A stretch of 64,000 bases of DNA from positions 10,537,943 through 10,601,942 of the forward strand of contig OX387603.1 of NCBI GenBank assembly GCA_947568835.1, written 5' to 3'. Source of the stretch: Protonemura montana (Eukaryota; Arthropoda; Insecta; Plecoptera; Nemouridae). A program made the position numbers and the translations under genes. The notes under the pieces were generated by a model. It was not told the origin of the DNA and ran no database searches. It worked only from the letters and a program-made list of their open reading frames with translations. Below are positions 1 through 11,552 of the stretch, piece by piece; position 1 is the stretch's first letter, and every line of letters begins with the position of its first letter.

Positions 1-386
1 ATTTTCTTTTTCAGTATTAAGGTATAGTATTGAGAAAATGTAATAGGTTTTTAAATTTATATTTTACATGTTTACATATCGTTACTACACATCCAATTTC
101 CAATGCCTTTTCAATAGATTTTTGAAACATTTTTTCAGATCCTATTTTGGCTTGGAGAAATTTTCCTGTCATTTGCACCCATTGTTTGTTTGATATGCTT
201 GTCTTAAGGCAGGTTTATCTAAATCCTTGGATGTTACAAGTTACAACACATGTTGAGAAAAGTTTGAAAAGTTTTTTTATTTTTATGAACACTACATTGC
301 AAGCACATTTCAAGCGTTTGCAATTTAAATAAGATTTCTAGTTTGGAAAGTTTCATTCAAGCTCGGTTCACACGTCTCGCCCCTAC
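1..386 (-). other. Intron of the GALNT11-like gene running off the window edge
   Basis: Nothing here encodes the expected continuation after DEFK (start of the linker to the lectin domain). The donor at 386-385 reads GTAGGG on the minus strand. The short plus-strand ORFs in this segment have no recognisable content. Confidence 0.6.
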
Positions 387-3300
387 CTTGAACTCATCGA
401 GCCAGACATGCGCCACTCGCAGTGAGTTACGAGTCATTGTGTCCTCGCCGTTTGGTGCACCATACGGTCGGCGGCGGCGGAACACGTGGCCCACGCGCGA
501 GCACGGCACCAGCTCCAACGAGCCACCGCACATCCATACCCGAAACGACAGCTCCAAGTTCTCTCCGCCCCAGACGTCCATACCAGGATCGTAAGCGCCC
601 AGTTCTGAGAAGTATGACGCGTCCATCGCGAACAGCCCACCCGCCATAGTTGGGGATCTGGCAAATGAGGCTATGCATATCATGACACTCTTGATCCAAA
701 ACTTGAACGTAGGGATAATGGAATTTCTAACAATTTCCCAGATCTTCAAATGTCTGCCAATATAAGTTATTTGGAAAATTGAAGCAAGACTTTGGTGACT
801 TCATTTCTCAACATTTTGCTAACTGTGGGAATGTTTGTAATGGTACCTAAATGCTTTGTTCAGATATATGAAACAATACAGTTTTCGTCATGGATCCAGC
901 TTAGTCTTGGATTTAGAAACAGAGAAACATAAAATGTTTTTGCTTCAAAGGAACTATACAATTCAGAAACGCTAGTGGATTATTTTTCTTGGCCATGCCA
1001 TGCGTGCTATAAAGGGCATAATGAATCAAAAATTAAAGGATTCATTCAATCACTGTATAATTGGTTGATCTCTTGTTTGGACAACTCTGGGGTTTGTTTT
1101 TTAATAAAATTGTAGCAATCGAAGCACAGGCATATGTATAACTGAAATCAGATAAAGCAGGTCTAGCATACTTTGGACTAAAATTGGTATGCTGCAAGAA
1201 CTCCAGGGTATATAAATAGCTCCAGAAATAGCAAAAAGAGCAATTTGGAAGCATCAGATCAGTTCTAGACCCCCACAGAACGAGCAGATCTAGACCCAAC
1301 TGTTCCAGCTCAAGTTTTTAAGTTCCAGCTGTGGCAGACCTAGTACCTGATAGGCTTGACAAAATCCGCTGGCTCAGCAAGAGTGCCCGTTGGCAAGTTC
1401 TCCCACTTGAAGTGCAACCCCCAGTTGAAACCGCCACGAACTAGCGGACTGCTCGTGTACTCGAACGTGTCGGCGTTGATGACGTCGATGACTGGAGCTG
1501 CGACCGTTGTGCGTGAGGCAGAAACACGTGACAGCAACGGCTCCAGCCACCGCTCGTTGGCCTCGATGTGGCTATCCAGGAAAACCAGCACCTGCACATA
1601 ACGAGAGACCACTGACGTCACGTCTTGCTAGACTGCTTTACTGCTAGCAGGTTTTGTTAAACCTCTGCTGACTTAGTATTGTGGCTTACGATTTTTTACT
1701 CAATACACTAGTTTGATCATAAAATCCATTTTTTTTTAAATTGATTTCTTGTATCAAAATACTCAAAGTAACAACCAAATGATCACCTGGAGCCAGATGG
1801 CAGCTCACACAGCCTGTCTCAGCCAGGTTGCTGGCTTAAGCAAATTCAGGACCCTCATGGCTGCCAACCATAGCCAGTTGTTCTTAATAAAGATGGATCT
1901 TGTAAGGATTCATAGAGCCTAATTGGACGGCAGATAAGTGGACAGAGTATACTGGTTTTTAGGGTCACGACTGTGCGAGGATGACACGCAAAATCATGAA
2001 GCGTTCCACATTTTTGGGAAATTTAGTTATTCTTCACTTAGCATTCAAAACCCAGTTCAAATAGTTTTTGTCAAGTGGACAGAGTGTTAAGAAAAATTTG
2101 CCGAGCTATTGCCGAGCGTCAAGTGCCTTACCGGACCAACTGCGGCAGCTGCGCCAAACATTCGCGCGCGAATGAGACCCTCGCGTTGCTTGGTCTTCAG
2201 TAGGCGAACAGGGCTACGCTTGAGGTTCTGTCCCAGGTATTCCTGAACCTGGTCATGCAAGCCCACTGCCCAACAAACAGACTTGGTCATGGCAAAAAAT
2301 AACATTTAAAAAAAATTTTAATCAAATTTCACATCATAAATTTGTTGCTTTTATTATCTAGTTTGTCAGGGGTTGATAGTTCAAAAGGATATATAAATAT
2401 TACGAAAGAATATTTAGCAGGTGGAAAAAGTATTTTTCTGTGCATTTTTGTTTGGCGTTTTTAGCCTGGCTTTTTAGCTTTGGTATTTTTAGCTAGCTTT
2501 TAGCAAATATTTTCTGGGGGTAAATACAAAGCAGGATAATAGAATATTTAAATTGAACTTTTCAAAATTTTTAAAAATCAAATTTATTGGTAAGAGCTCC
2601 AGAAAATCTTCTATAAACAAGCTCCACGGGTCTTTCAAGCAAAATTCACCCCTGAACATGTGAACTAGCAGTGCACCCGCTGCGTACGCAGCTGCCATGT
2701 GTTAGGTGACAGTTAAGAGTGGTGTGTTGATTTGAATTGATTTCAACAATATTTCAATACCTAGAAAAGATCTTTTTGCCAGCCTTTTCGTAGCGTAGCA
2801 ACGGAAATTCAGAGCTCAAGGTTGAAATAAAATTTAGATTTCCATTGCCACGCTACGAATTATTCCGTTGCTACGCGCTACGATTTCGATGGTGGAAAAT
2901 GCATTGTCGTCGGACTTTTTCCGTTGATTTTTTTGTTAATTTTCAACATTTCACCTGCAAACCCCGATTAAATCGCCGTGAAAATGGCACAATAGTGTGT
3001 AAACCCGAATTACGAACCGATCTAGCGCAAGCGCCGGCTTTTTAGACGAAATTTCACGATTTCTATAAAGATGTACAGACGCAAACTAAATCGCCCCTTG
3101 GCAACGGATTAAGGCTTTTATATAAGGTCAACTAGTAGTGCACCCGCTGCGTACGCAGCTGCCATGTGTTAGGTGACAGATAAGGGTGGTGTGTAGATTT
3201 GAATTGATTTCAACAATATTTCAATGCCTAGAAAAGATCTTTTTGCCAGCCTTTTCGTAGCGTAGCAACGGAAATTCAGAGCTCAAGGTTGCAATAAAAT

Positions 3301-4767
3301 TTAGATCGGCAAAACCCGATTCAATCGCCGTGAAAATGGCACAATAGTGTGTAATCCCGAATTGCGAACCGATCTAGGGCAAGCGCCGGCTTTTTAGACG
3401 AAATTTCACGATTTCTACAAAGATGTACAGACGCAAACTATTTTCACCCCTTGGCAACGGATTAAGGCTTTTATATAAGGTAAATAAGATTTTAGAATGA
3501 CAAATGTGTTTTTTTAATTGTGTCAAACTTTCTTTCGCCGGTACCCACCAATGTCACTGGCGTCGTCAACCAGAAGCACTTCCTGTAAGAGCGCTGGCGG
3601 CGTACGATCTAGGATGCTGTGCACAGAACGCAGCAGCGTTGCTAGGTGCTCGTTGTGGAAGCAGATGACGATACTTGCTCGAGGCATTGACGAAGGATAG
3701 GTCTGGTTGGTGCAACTGGTAAAGGTAAAAAGTGCATAGATACCAACACGTATTACGATTATAAAAAGAGAACAAACTGAATGAATTTAATTTTAAGTTG
3801 AGCTAAGAAATATGATTTGATTTCTCATGATATGATATGTTGAGATACGATACAATCATACAACTATTAGAGATGTTAAGCGTTAGCGGTGATATTATTG
3901 TTTTTTATCTATTTTCATGTAAAATGTATTCAACTGCAAACTAACCCTGATATTTTTTCATTTTAGGTGTTTATTTATGCTTTACTAGCGGCTCCAAAGC
4001 CAGTAGATGAACTGTACATATTAATAGATCTGAACTTCTTACAATATATCAAGCTACAGATAAAGAAGTAAAATAGTAGGTACTTGAACACATTCTTGTA
4101 ATCATGTTTTGAATTATGTTATTTTTGAACATTCTTCTTTCTTATTTAGTGCACTCTGATTACTAATAATCTACTAGCATTTTAATTTTTACTTAGTTTT
4201 AGTTACATAGTTTTAAATCGCACGGTACTGTGGAATTGCAGCCAAACCTACAGCTAAATGCATGGTATAAACGAATGATGCTTTAATAGAATTGGTTTGG
4301 CAACATTCCTGTCGTACAATCTACGCCAGTAACAGTAACTACCATGAACTGATCAATTAAAAAAAGTCAAAGACAATGATTTGTATAACTCACAGCTTGT
4401 GTCTGGTGTCAGGCAGCGCTCGATGATTTCCGAGACGTTGACTGACAAGGACGTTGAATGCGTGTAACTTGTACCCCTCTTCCCGCATTTCTTGATCCTC
4501 GTGGGTCCGTACCAGCCCAATGAGGTCCCCCGGTTCGGAAGTCTTGGGCTGCAAATGCTCTACGAGATTTGCCGAGTTTTTATGGTACTTGCTTTTTCCA
4601 TATGCAGGTAGATCAGCATCCAACGGTAGCTTGGGCGAAGCGTGTGACAAGATGTGCTCGCGATGATCGTTGGAAAGCTCAGTCACGCGAAGGTATAAAT
4701 AAAAGATAATGGTCCAAGTAACCAGTACAAAGATGCCTTTGAAGGCGCACCAAGAGTAATGACCCAT
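387..4767 (-). CDS. GALNT11: Polypeptide N-acetylgalactosaminyltransferase, GALNT11-like (5' part; 3' exons outside window)
   Basis: Starts mucin-type O-glycosylation in the Golgi by moving GalNAc from UDP-GalNAc to Ser/Thr. Five coding exons join in frame on the minus strand: 4767-4394, 3715-3549, 2265-2132, 1591-1347 and 657-387 (397 codons), all with GT-AG introns. The product is a type II membrane protein: a short N-tail, one membrane segment at about residues 11-28, a stem, then the GT-A catalytic domain. Visible motifs are VICFHNE, VDDASD, the metal-binding LDSH, and the Gal/GalNAc-T motif WGGENLE. The stem-to-catalytic stretch [11 protein letters not shown] and PDTRHKLC, and the HVWLDEF end, fit GALNT11 better than other isoforms. 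The reading frame leaves the window after DEFK, so the C-terminal ricin-type lectin domain is not seen. The start at 4767 is the first Met before the membrane segment. Joining of exon 3 (residues GLHDQV) is the least certain splice. Confidence 0.93.
2026..2072 (+). repeat. Solo terminal fragment of the XRCC4-intron MITE family
   Basis: This segment of a GALNT11 intron matches, in the same orientation, the right end of the inverted-repeat element at 41925-42315: GGGAAATTTAGTT followed by ACTTAGCATTCAAA and TTCAAATAGTTTTTGT. About 45 bases match with a few changes. No partner end was seen nearby, so it is probably a truncated or decayed copy. Confidence 0.7.
2662..3482 (+). repeat. Tandem duplication of a 467-bp unit, second copy with an internal deletion
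   Basis: Unit 1 is about 2662-3128 and unit 2 about 3129-3482. Both begin with CTAG(C/T)AGTGCACCCGCTGCG and end with GGCTTTTATATAAGG, and they differ by only a few substitutions. Unit 2 lacks about 117 bp matching roughly 2840-2956. The missing piece pairs with the preceding TCGTAGCGTAGCAACGG (about 2785-2803) through TTCCGTTGCTACGCGCTACGA (about 2863-2883), so the deletion may have removed one arm of a hairpin. The repeat lies inside a GALNT11 intron. The short ORF over 2845-3045 is part of the repeat and not a gene. Confidence 0.9.
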
Positions 4768-4999
4768 ACTCGAGTTGTGTGAGGTATGTTGGGTTGGAAT
4801 GGAAATGAGAAACCCACCAATTTAATCTAGACCACTAGAACCCAAAGCCGTCAGAGACTACTTGGGTGTGTGCATAGAAGTTCAATCGTTAAAAGGCTTA
4901 CAAGTATAATCAACGAGGCTGGTCGTGACTGAACCATGTTTATATAGAAGATTTAAGAACTGTTCACTCTAGAACGGTGACATCAACCTGTCAACGCAC
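4768..4999. promoter_or_regulatory. Shared upstream region of GALNT11-like and MULE-derived genes
   Basis: Only 232 bases separate the two divergent start codons. Untranslated exons and a bidirectional promoter must lie in or near this segment unless further 5' exons exist. No clear TATA box stands out at a sensible distance from either start, so the call rests on geometry alone. Confidence 0.4.
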
Positions 5000-7900
5000 A
5001 TGGAGGAAGACATGTTGCCACGAACAGCTGTGTGCTCATTGCAGTGCTGCCAGTCCGGAGCTAGCATGTCCTCGTCGGTGCGGGAGTTGGGTGATTTAGT
5101 TTCGGAATATATTCAGGATTTAAATGAACAAGACAACTTTTACACTGGTTTTATTGATGGGAAGGATGCTTACGAAACATTTTTTGTTCATCTTCGTGCC
5201 TCTGGATATTGGTTTGTGACCAAAAATTCCTCTTACACTGCGGGTACTCCTGCTAAGAAAGGTAGGTATTGGCGTTGGTATTGGCAATGTTATTCATAAA
5301 TCTCTATTAGATTCTGTATTTGTAAACAAAATTTTGATTATTAATATAATTTATTTGGATACCAATGTTCTATATTCAATGGTTTAGTAACCTTCTCTCT
5401 AAAAGCATCAATTGTCATTGGTCAAGGGGTGAAGCTTTTCTAAAATTCTTGGATCTGTGGGCAAAATTGTAAACCTGTCTCCTAAAGCTCTCCTTCAAAA
5501 AAATAAGAATAATTTGATTGTAATGTGCCTGCAGCTCTTAATGCCTAATCATAATTGTACATTTGACTAAGTATAGCCCCGTTGTTCGGATCATCGCTCA
5601 ATTAGGAATTTCAGCTAGACCCTAAGCTACATATCACACGCCTGCCCCCAACTGTTCGCTATAGTTGAGGATAATTTTTCGGCCCTAATTATTACATGGC
5701 TGTTATGCGGAGATGATTCCTTTACCAAAAACGTAGAGCTTTAGGTGAAAATTTTAGTTTCAATTCATGATTGTATGAAATCTATGTTTTTTAGACAAAT
5801 TTAACCAATTAGCAATAAGATCTTAAAAAAAAAAAGTGTATTGATCGATAACCATCGAACAAAATCTCAGAATTGTCCCAAAGGGGTGCAAACCTTTCTC
5901 TCCTTCCCCATACCCCCGAATATGTCATATGATTGATATGATGCTAAAGTGCAATCAGCTGTGCAGAAATCTAGCACTGCTCGGTTCTTTGCTGGTAGTT
6001 AGGCACTACTCTCATAGCTTCTTACCCCAATTTATCTTCCTCTCTTTTTTAATTGCAGGAGCAGTGTTTTTCCAGAACATCAGGAAAGGCTCAAACCTAC
6101 AAATTCCTTTCTTCGGAGCCTTGTACGAGCATGTTAAAAACAGTCATTATGAATGCTCTCAGGGAAAAAAACGCCACCATGACCGCAACAAGGAGGTTAG
6201 ACTAAAAAATATACTTTAAAAACCAGTGCATACCTGCAGCGTGCACAGCCTACGGGATTTATCTTATTGATCTCAAATTTCAGGATAATGTAAATTAATC
6301 TGTCTCAATTGTGTATCGCTATCTTAACTTCTTGTTTTTAACTTGTATAGCATTGTCTATTTATTTTAGAGTGACCTTCCTCCGGGAAAAAAGCGGAGGG
6401 TTCGTCTTCGGCCATCAAAGAAAATTGGGTGTTCTGCAATTATGACTGTGTGGCAAATTTTGGTTTTTCCCCAATATAAGATTGACAAATACAATATTCA
6501 TGGGTCAGAAGAACAAACTAAGGTATGTAGCTTCCAGCCCTACATACTAAATTATGTCATTTTTTACCTGCTGTTTTCATACCTACCAAGTGTGAACATT
6601 CGTGCTTTTGACTAAGGTAGAGCGCCCTAGTTACTACCCGGTCTCAGTACAAATTTCTTGCTCCGAGATGTTTGGCACTGCAATAATACTTTTTAAATGA
6701 GATTTCACCTCGTTTTAGTTGACTTTGTCACTTTGAGAATCTAGATTCCATTCCCAAACATGAGATTTTCAAAAATTCTAATTAGTAATTTTCAAGAAAG
6801 AAAATGAGTAGACATGGTACTAAATAGAACTTGTATTTCCCTAGTTGGCAAAGCAACTGAAGGCTCACATTGCAGCGGGAAATGAAACGGGTGCACTACC
6901 TTCTTCTAAACCCACAACGTGCGACAGATTTGTCATCCGAATATCGACAGCCAGTGTACACAATCACCCCACCCTTTCGTGTGCAATGACTCAAACTCTG
7001 CACCCTGAGCTGAGTGCAGAAATTGGATCACTAGTGAAGAAAAACATTTGTGTCGTCCGAGAAATCCAAGATAATCTGGTCGACTTTGTGCAGAGAAAGG
7101 TTGAAGAATCTGTGTGGCCAGCTCCTGATCGTCTAAACAGTTGCTTTTACCCGAACCGTACAGTAGTATACAATCACATGCACAAAGCTATATTTGAATT
7201 AAAGGAAAAGAAATTAGATCAAGACAAACTTCATCATTATATTAACTATAGCATTCCATCGAATGACAACATATTTTTCCGGCCGTACAGAGAAATGAGA
7301 CAAGAGAGAAGTAACACCTGCGATGAAACGCCACTCCTTGTTTGTCATCAAACAAATTGGCAGAAACATTTACTAGACCTTTACGGAAATGATATATGTG
7401 TTCTGGATACGTACAAAACAACTGTCTATAATTTGCCCCTCTTCTTCCTCGTTGTGAAAACAAATGTGGGTTATTCAGTGGTTGGTTCGTTCATTGTTCA
7501 CAGCGTATCATCAGAATTGATAGAAGAAGCGCTGAGAGTATTTCTCTCGTGGAATCCAAACTGGGATCCATTATATTTCATGACAGACCTTTCAAAAGCG
7601 GAAATGACTGCCGTCAAGAATACCTTTCCAGAATCAGCGGTGTATCTGTGTGCTTATTACAGAGAGCGTGCATGGAACCATTGGTTATGCTTCCAAGGAA
7701 GTGAATTGCCAGTTGATACACAGACAGCTTTTATGAAATATTGGAAGGAGATTGCTGGCTCCAAAACTGTTTCTGAGTACGAAGAGAATGTTATGATTAT
7801 GAAGAATAGCGATGAGTATGAGCATCATCCCAAGGTACGAAAGTACATTGACAAAGAATGGCTGCGAGAGGCTGATCACTGGGTTGACGCTTTCCACGCT

Positions 7901-9286
7901 GAAGACTTCTTGATGAAGGTAAACGTTATGAATGGAGTAGATTCACAGAGCCAACTTCTAAACCACACATTTCTGAAGCAAAATTCAGACAAGTGCTTGT
8001 CAGAATTGGTGCACTTGGTGCTGACAGATTATTTGCCAACTGTCTTGGACACATACAAGAAAGCTCAACTTTCAAGCAAGTACAAGCCGCTAAACGAAGA
8101 TTTTCCCGAGTTTCTTGACAGCCGGCCAATATATTTTGTGAAACATGTGATGCAACGGTACACTACAGCACTAGAAGAGTTCAGTGCTAACAACATTGCC
8201 TCACTCACAGAGAGTAAGTTTGCTGTGGCAGTTGGAGAAGCAAAAAGTACTTGTTATTTCGTTGACTTCGATGTGCCGTCGTGCACTTGTTCTGATTTTG
8301 CTAAATGGTATTTTCCGTGCACACATTTATGTGCAGTATTTTTGTACGTGCCAAGCAAATCTTTTGAAAATCTTCCAAAATCATACTTAAACAGTCCTTA
8401 TCTGACTGTAGATAATACGCTTTTTAAATTTGAAGATTCATTAGAGCTAGTTCCCATGTACGACAATACAGTCACAATCGTCGAGATGGATCAAAGTAGC
8501 GTTTCAGATTGCGTAGATACAGAGACCAGAGAAATGGTCTCGGTAAAATTGAACATTGAAACTGTGGACGAGGCAATTGAGGTTAGAGAGCTTTTGAAAG
8601 AAATGTATGATCAGACATTTTTGGCAGAACACAATGTGCAATGTCTTCAGAAGGTAAAATCTAAACTGTTGGCTGCTAAGCTCCTGTTAGCAGAAGGGAT
8701 TCAAAATACTATGGTTGAGCCACCCCCTTTAACCAGGATAGTTAAATCCACAGAAAACCATACCAACTCAAGAAAAAGACCCTCAGATAGGTCTGCAATC
8801 GTGACCAAAAAAGTAACATTGCCCAATGTGCAAATGTCTTCATTTGCTCAAAAATCCAATGTAACGGAAGTTGCAGAGAGTAGAATAAAGTTTCAACGCA
8901 CAAGGTCGATACGTGTGACCAAAAAAGTAAAAATACCCAACGTGCAACTGGCTGCAGTTATCCGGACAGATCACAAAGATGTGACAGAGCACCTGAGTAT
9001 GTTTCCTGCATTGGCGCCTTCAACCAGAATAGACGGAACGGAAAACATAGAATTGTTTGGGCACGACAGGACGAAGAACCAAACCATTCTAAAGCCTTCA
9101 GAGATGCCTCCACTGTTGATTAGGAGAGGTAAAATGCCTAAAAAACTTTGGGATGCTCTTGGTGGAAACCAATATTATACTGATCCGGGGCACCAACATG
9201 AAGAAGCAGATCCCTTGGGTCTTGAAGGCAAAGTCATCATTAAAGCGGAAAGTGAAATTACAACATTTCTAGATGAAGACAGGTGA
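5000..9286 (+). CDS. MULE transposase-derived protein with FAR1-like DNA-binding and SWIM zinc finger
   Basis: Four exons join in frame: 5000-5261, 6059-6195, 6370-6522 and 6845-9286 (997 codons plus stop), all GT-AG. Region 1, about residues 120-225, looks like the FAR1/WRKY-GCM1 zinc fold with candidate ligands C120, C154, H223 and H225 (VHNHP). Region 2 is a Mutator-like DDE transposase: D372 in LDTYKTT, followed by LPLFFLVVKTNVGY, D432 in FMTDLSKAEM, and at the usual Glu position D550 in NGVDSQSQLL. Region 3 is a SWIM finger, C664-x-C666-x9-C676-x-H678. The tail of about 300 residues is polar and holds a near-repeat (VTKKVTLPNVQ and VTKKVKIPNVQ). Retained introns, a long intact frame and a close divergent neighbour suggest a host gene, though a resident transposon is possible. 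No flanking terminal inverted repeats were seen by eye. Function is unknown, probably DNA binding. Confidence 0.85.
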
Positions 9287-11552
9287 TTTAAGTCAAAACT
9301 AGGAGTAAAGAGTATTTGCTGAAATTGTTACCTTATCAAAGTACATGTATCTACTTAAAAACCATGTCATGTTGTACACCAGGATTGCACCCTAATTGTT
9401 CGTGCCCTTCTCATTGCCCCTAATGTATCACAAAATTACCATTCTGCAGATATGCACTGATGTTATTCTAGTCAAATACATGATGTATGCATAACATCTT
9501 TTGCAAAAGGTCTGCCTTGATTGTTAACGGCTGAGGTCACCAAAAGGTGATATGATGAATGAACCTAGCCAATGCGGTGAACAATTTATGATAACGGCAA
9601 TATACCTTATGAGATTTCTAATGGATACTTCTCGGATTATACCATGTTCAATCAAATAGGCCAAAATGTGTTTCAATGTTCAATGGTAGCTGCCTTCAAT
9701 AACTCGCAACCACAGATATTGCTACTTACAATCATTTCTAAATAGAATACTCAACTGGCTTTTCCTTCGACTGAATTTTGACTGTGCAATTATTAAGCAA
9801 TTAGTGCTCTAACGGCCAGTGACCACATTTTCGGTTGGGAGCACTCTTGTGTGGACCAGCACTGCAATTCTAAGAATTCTAATTGAAGTCGACACCTACT
9901 TTTTGATCGATATCTGCTATTGTTGCCAATGGTTGCATTAACTACCTTCAAGCTTAATCTCAGGTGCAAACATGGTGGAAAGCATGACTGTCATCGAGCG
10001 AACTTAAAAACGCCCCGATGTCGGTAAGCCGAAACGCCAATAGTTTATAAAAAGTGGCGAGAGCTAAAAGGCTGAAAAAATGAATTCGGGAAGAAGAAAG
10101 AAGGAAACGAATTTACCAAGAAATAAATGTCCGATTGCTACAAATGAAAGGAGCTACTTTATCATTATGACTTCTGCTATGCCCATGTGAGATAAATTGG
10201 TTAAAAAACTATTTGCCTAAAAATCAATGTGGAAAGCTTTTATATGGAAAGCACAAAAGAAAGCACAAATCTTCTGTTGTCATTTATCTTGCGTGAACAA
10301 GGCAGAAATGGAAGCATTGTAGTAACCCTCTACGTCAGGAGCAATCGGCCGTTTATGTCTCATTTCGAGGTTTCCTTCTTTACTCTTTCCTATTTCTCAC
10401 AGTGTATTAAGTATTTTAAACAATAACCTGTATATCTACTACAGCTAGAGCCCATGTTACCTGAACCTTGATGTTTGCAAAGAGTTCTTTAAATGTTACT
10501 TGTATAAATCTACTGTTATAAATAATTTCATGAATGTGGAGCAAACTGTTTCAATCCATACTTATTGAATGCTGTCTGATAATTCCATTCCTGCAAATGA
10601 AGTGGAATTGAAATCTTCCTTTTAGATCCTGTGATAGTTTAGCAATACATTGAGCAGTTGGTAATATACTAAAAAAAAGTTGAGAGCAAAACTAGATTTA
10701 TTTTCAATTCCATTGGTTTTCAAATTCAATCAAATAAAACTGAATTTCTATTATGTATTACATTTAATGAAATGAAATGTAATGGAACATTTTTATTATT
10801 TTTCTGTGGCAGAATAAAATAACATAAATTGAGAGGACAAGATGCTTGAAAAACATATTCCTGCAAAAAGTTTAAAAGGCAGATTTCATAATGGCATTAC
10901 CTTCTGTGGAGTTTGTTAAGCTCGGAAACTGTAACACATTTTAGTTTTGGTTGTACCATTTAACACTCGGTGAGCTGCACTTTGCTCCAACAGTGAAAGT
11001 CACATCACTGAAATATAACCACACTATATTTTGAACATTGCCAGTTTTGGCTGTTGAGGGCCACTCTATGTAGATACTATTAGATGGTATTTTCGAAGGG
11101 ATATTTCTTCATTCTGTGATTCCCTTGTTGGTTTCTTGAAAAGGGTCCAAACAAAGTTTTGCAAGGTTCACTTGATATCCTGAACCAATCACAGTTTTTG
11201 TCTGGGGCACTGTAGTCTTTATAGGGTCTGTTCCTGGTTTTCAACGAAAAGAAGGCTGAACTTGAGAACACTTGGTCTTGTCAGCCCCGGCAGACGATGC
11301 AGATCTGGAATATATACCCAGGTATTAATGGATGCCAGGTTCACAAAAACTGCTGTGACAGCATGCGCTCGACTGAGGCTGTCTTGGGTCTTAACTTTAT
11401 GGCAATTCATAATTTTTCACAAAAATACCAAACAATACTACATGATTGCAGGCGCTTTGACTATACACAGGAATAAAAAAATGTGAGGCTTTTTCTTGGC
11501 AAACTAGTGGTGATAAATATGCAGCTCACCTAGTCTATATCCCGGCAGCCTC
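9287..11552. other. Intergenic, 3' regions of two convergent genes
   Basis: No gene is supported here. The segment lies between the stop codons of the MULE-derived gene and CSTF1, so it should hold both 3' untranslated regions. AATAAA is present at about 10122-10127 for the plus-strand gene. Short ORFs at 10229-10426 and 11080-11486 have no recognisable content. Confidence 0.6.

Noticed and set aside
2845..3045. 66-codon ORF in the GALNT11 intron
   Set aside because: It lies within the tandem repeat and part of it is deleted in the second copy.
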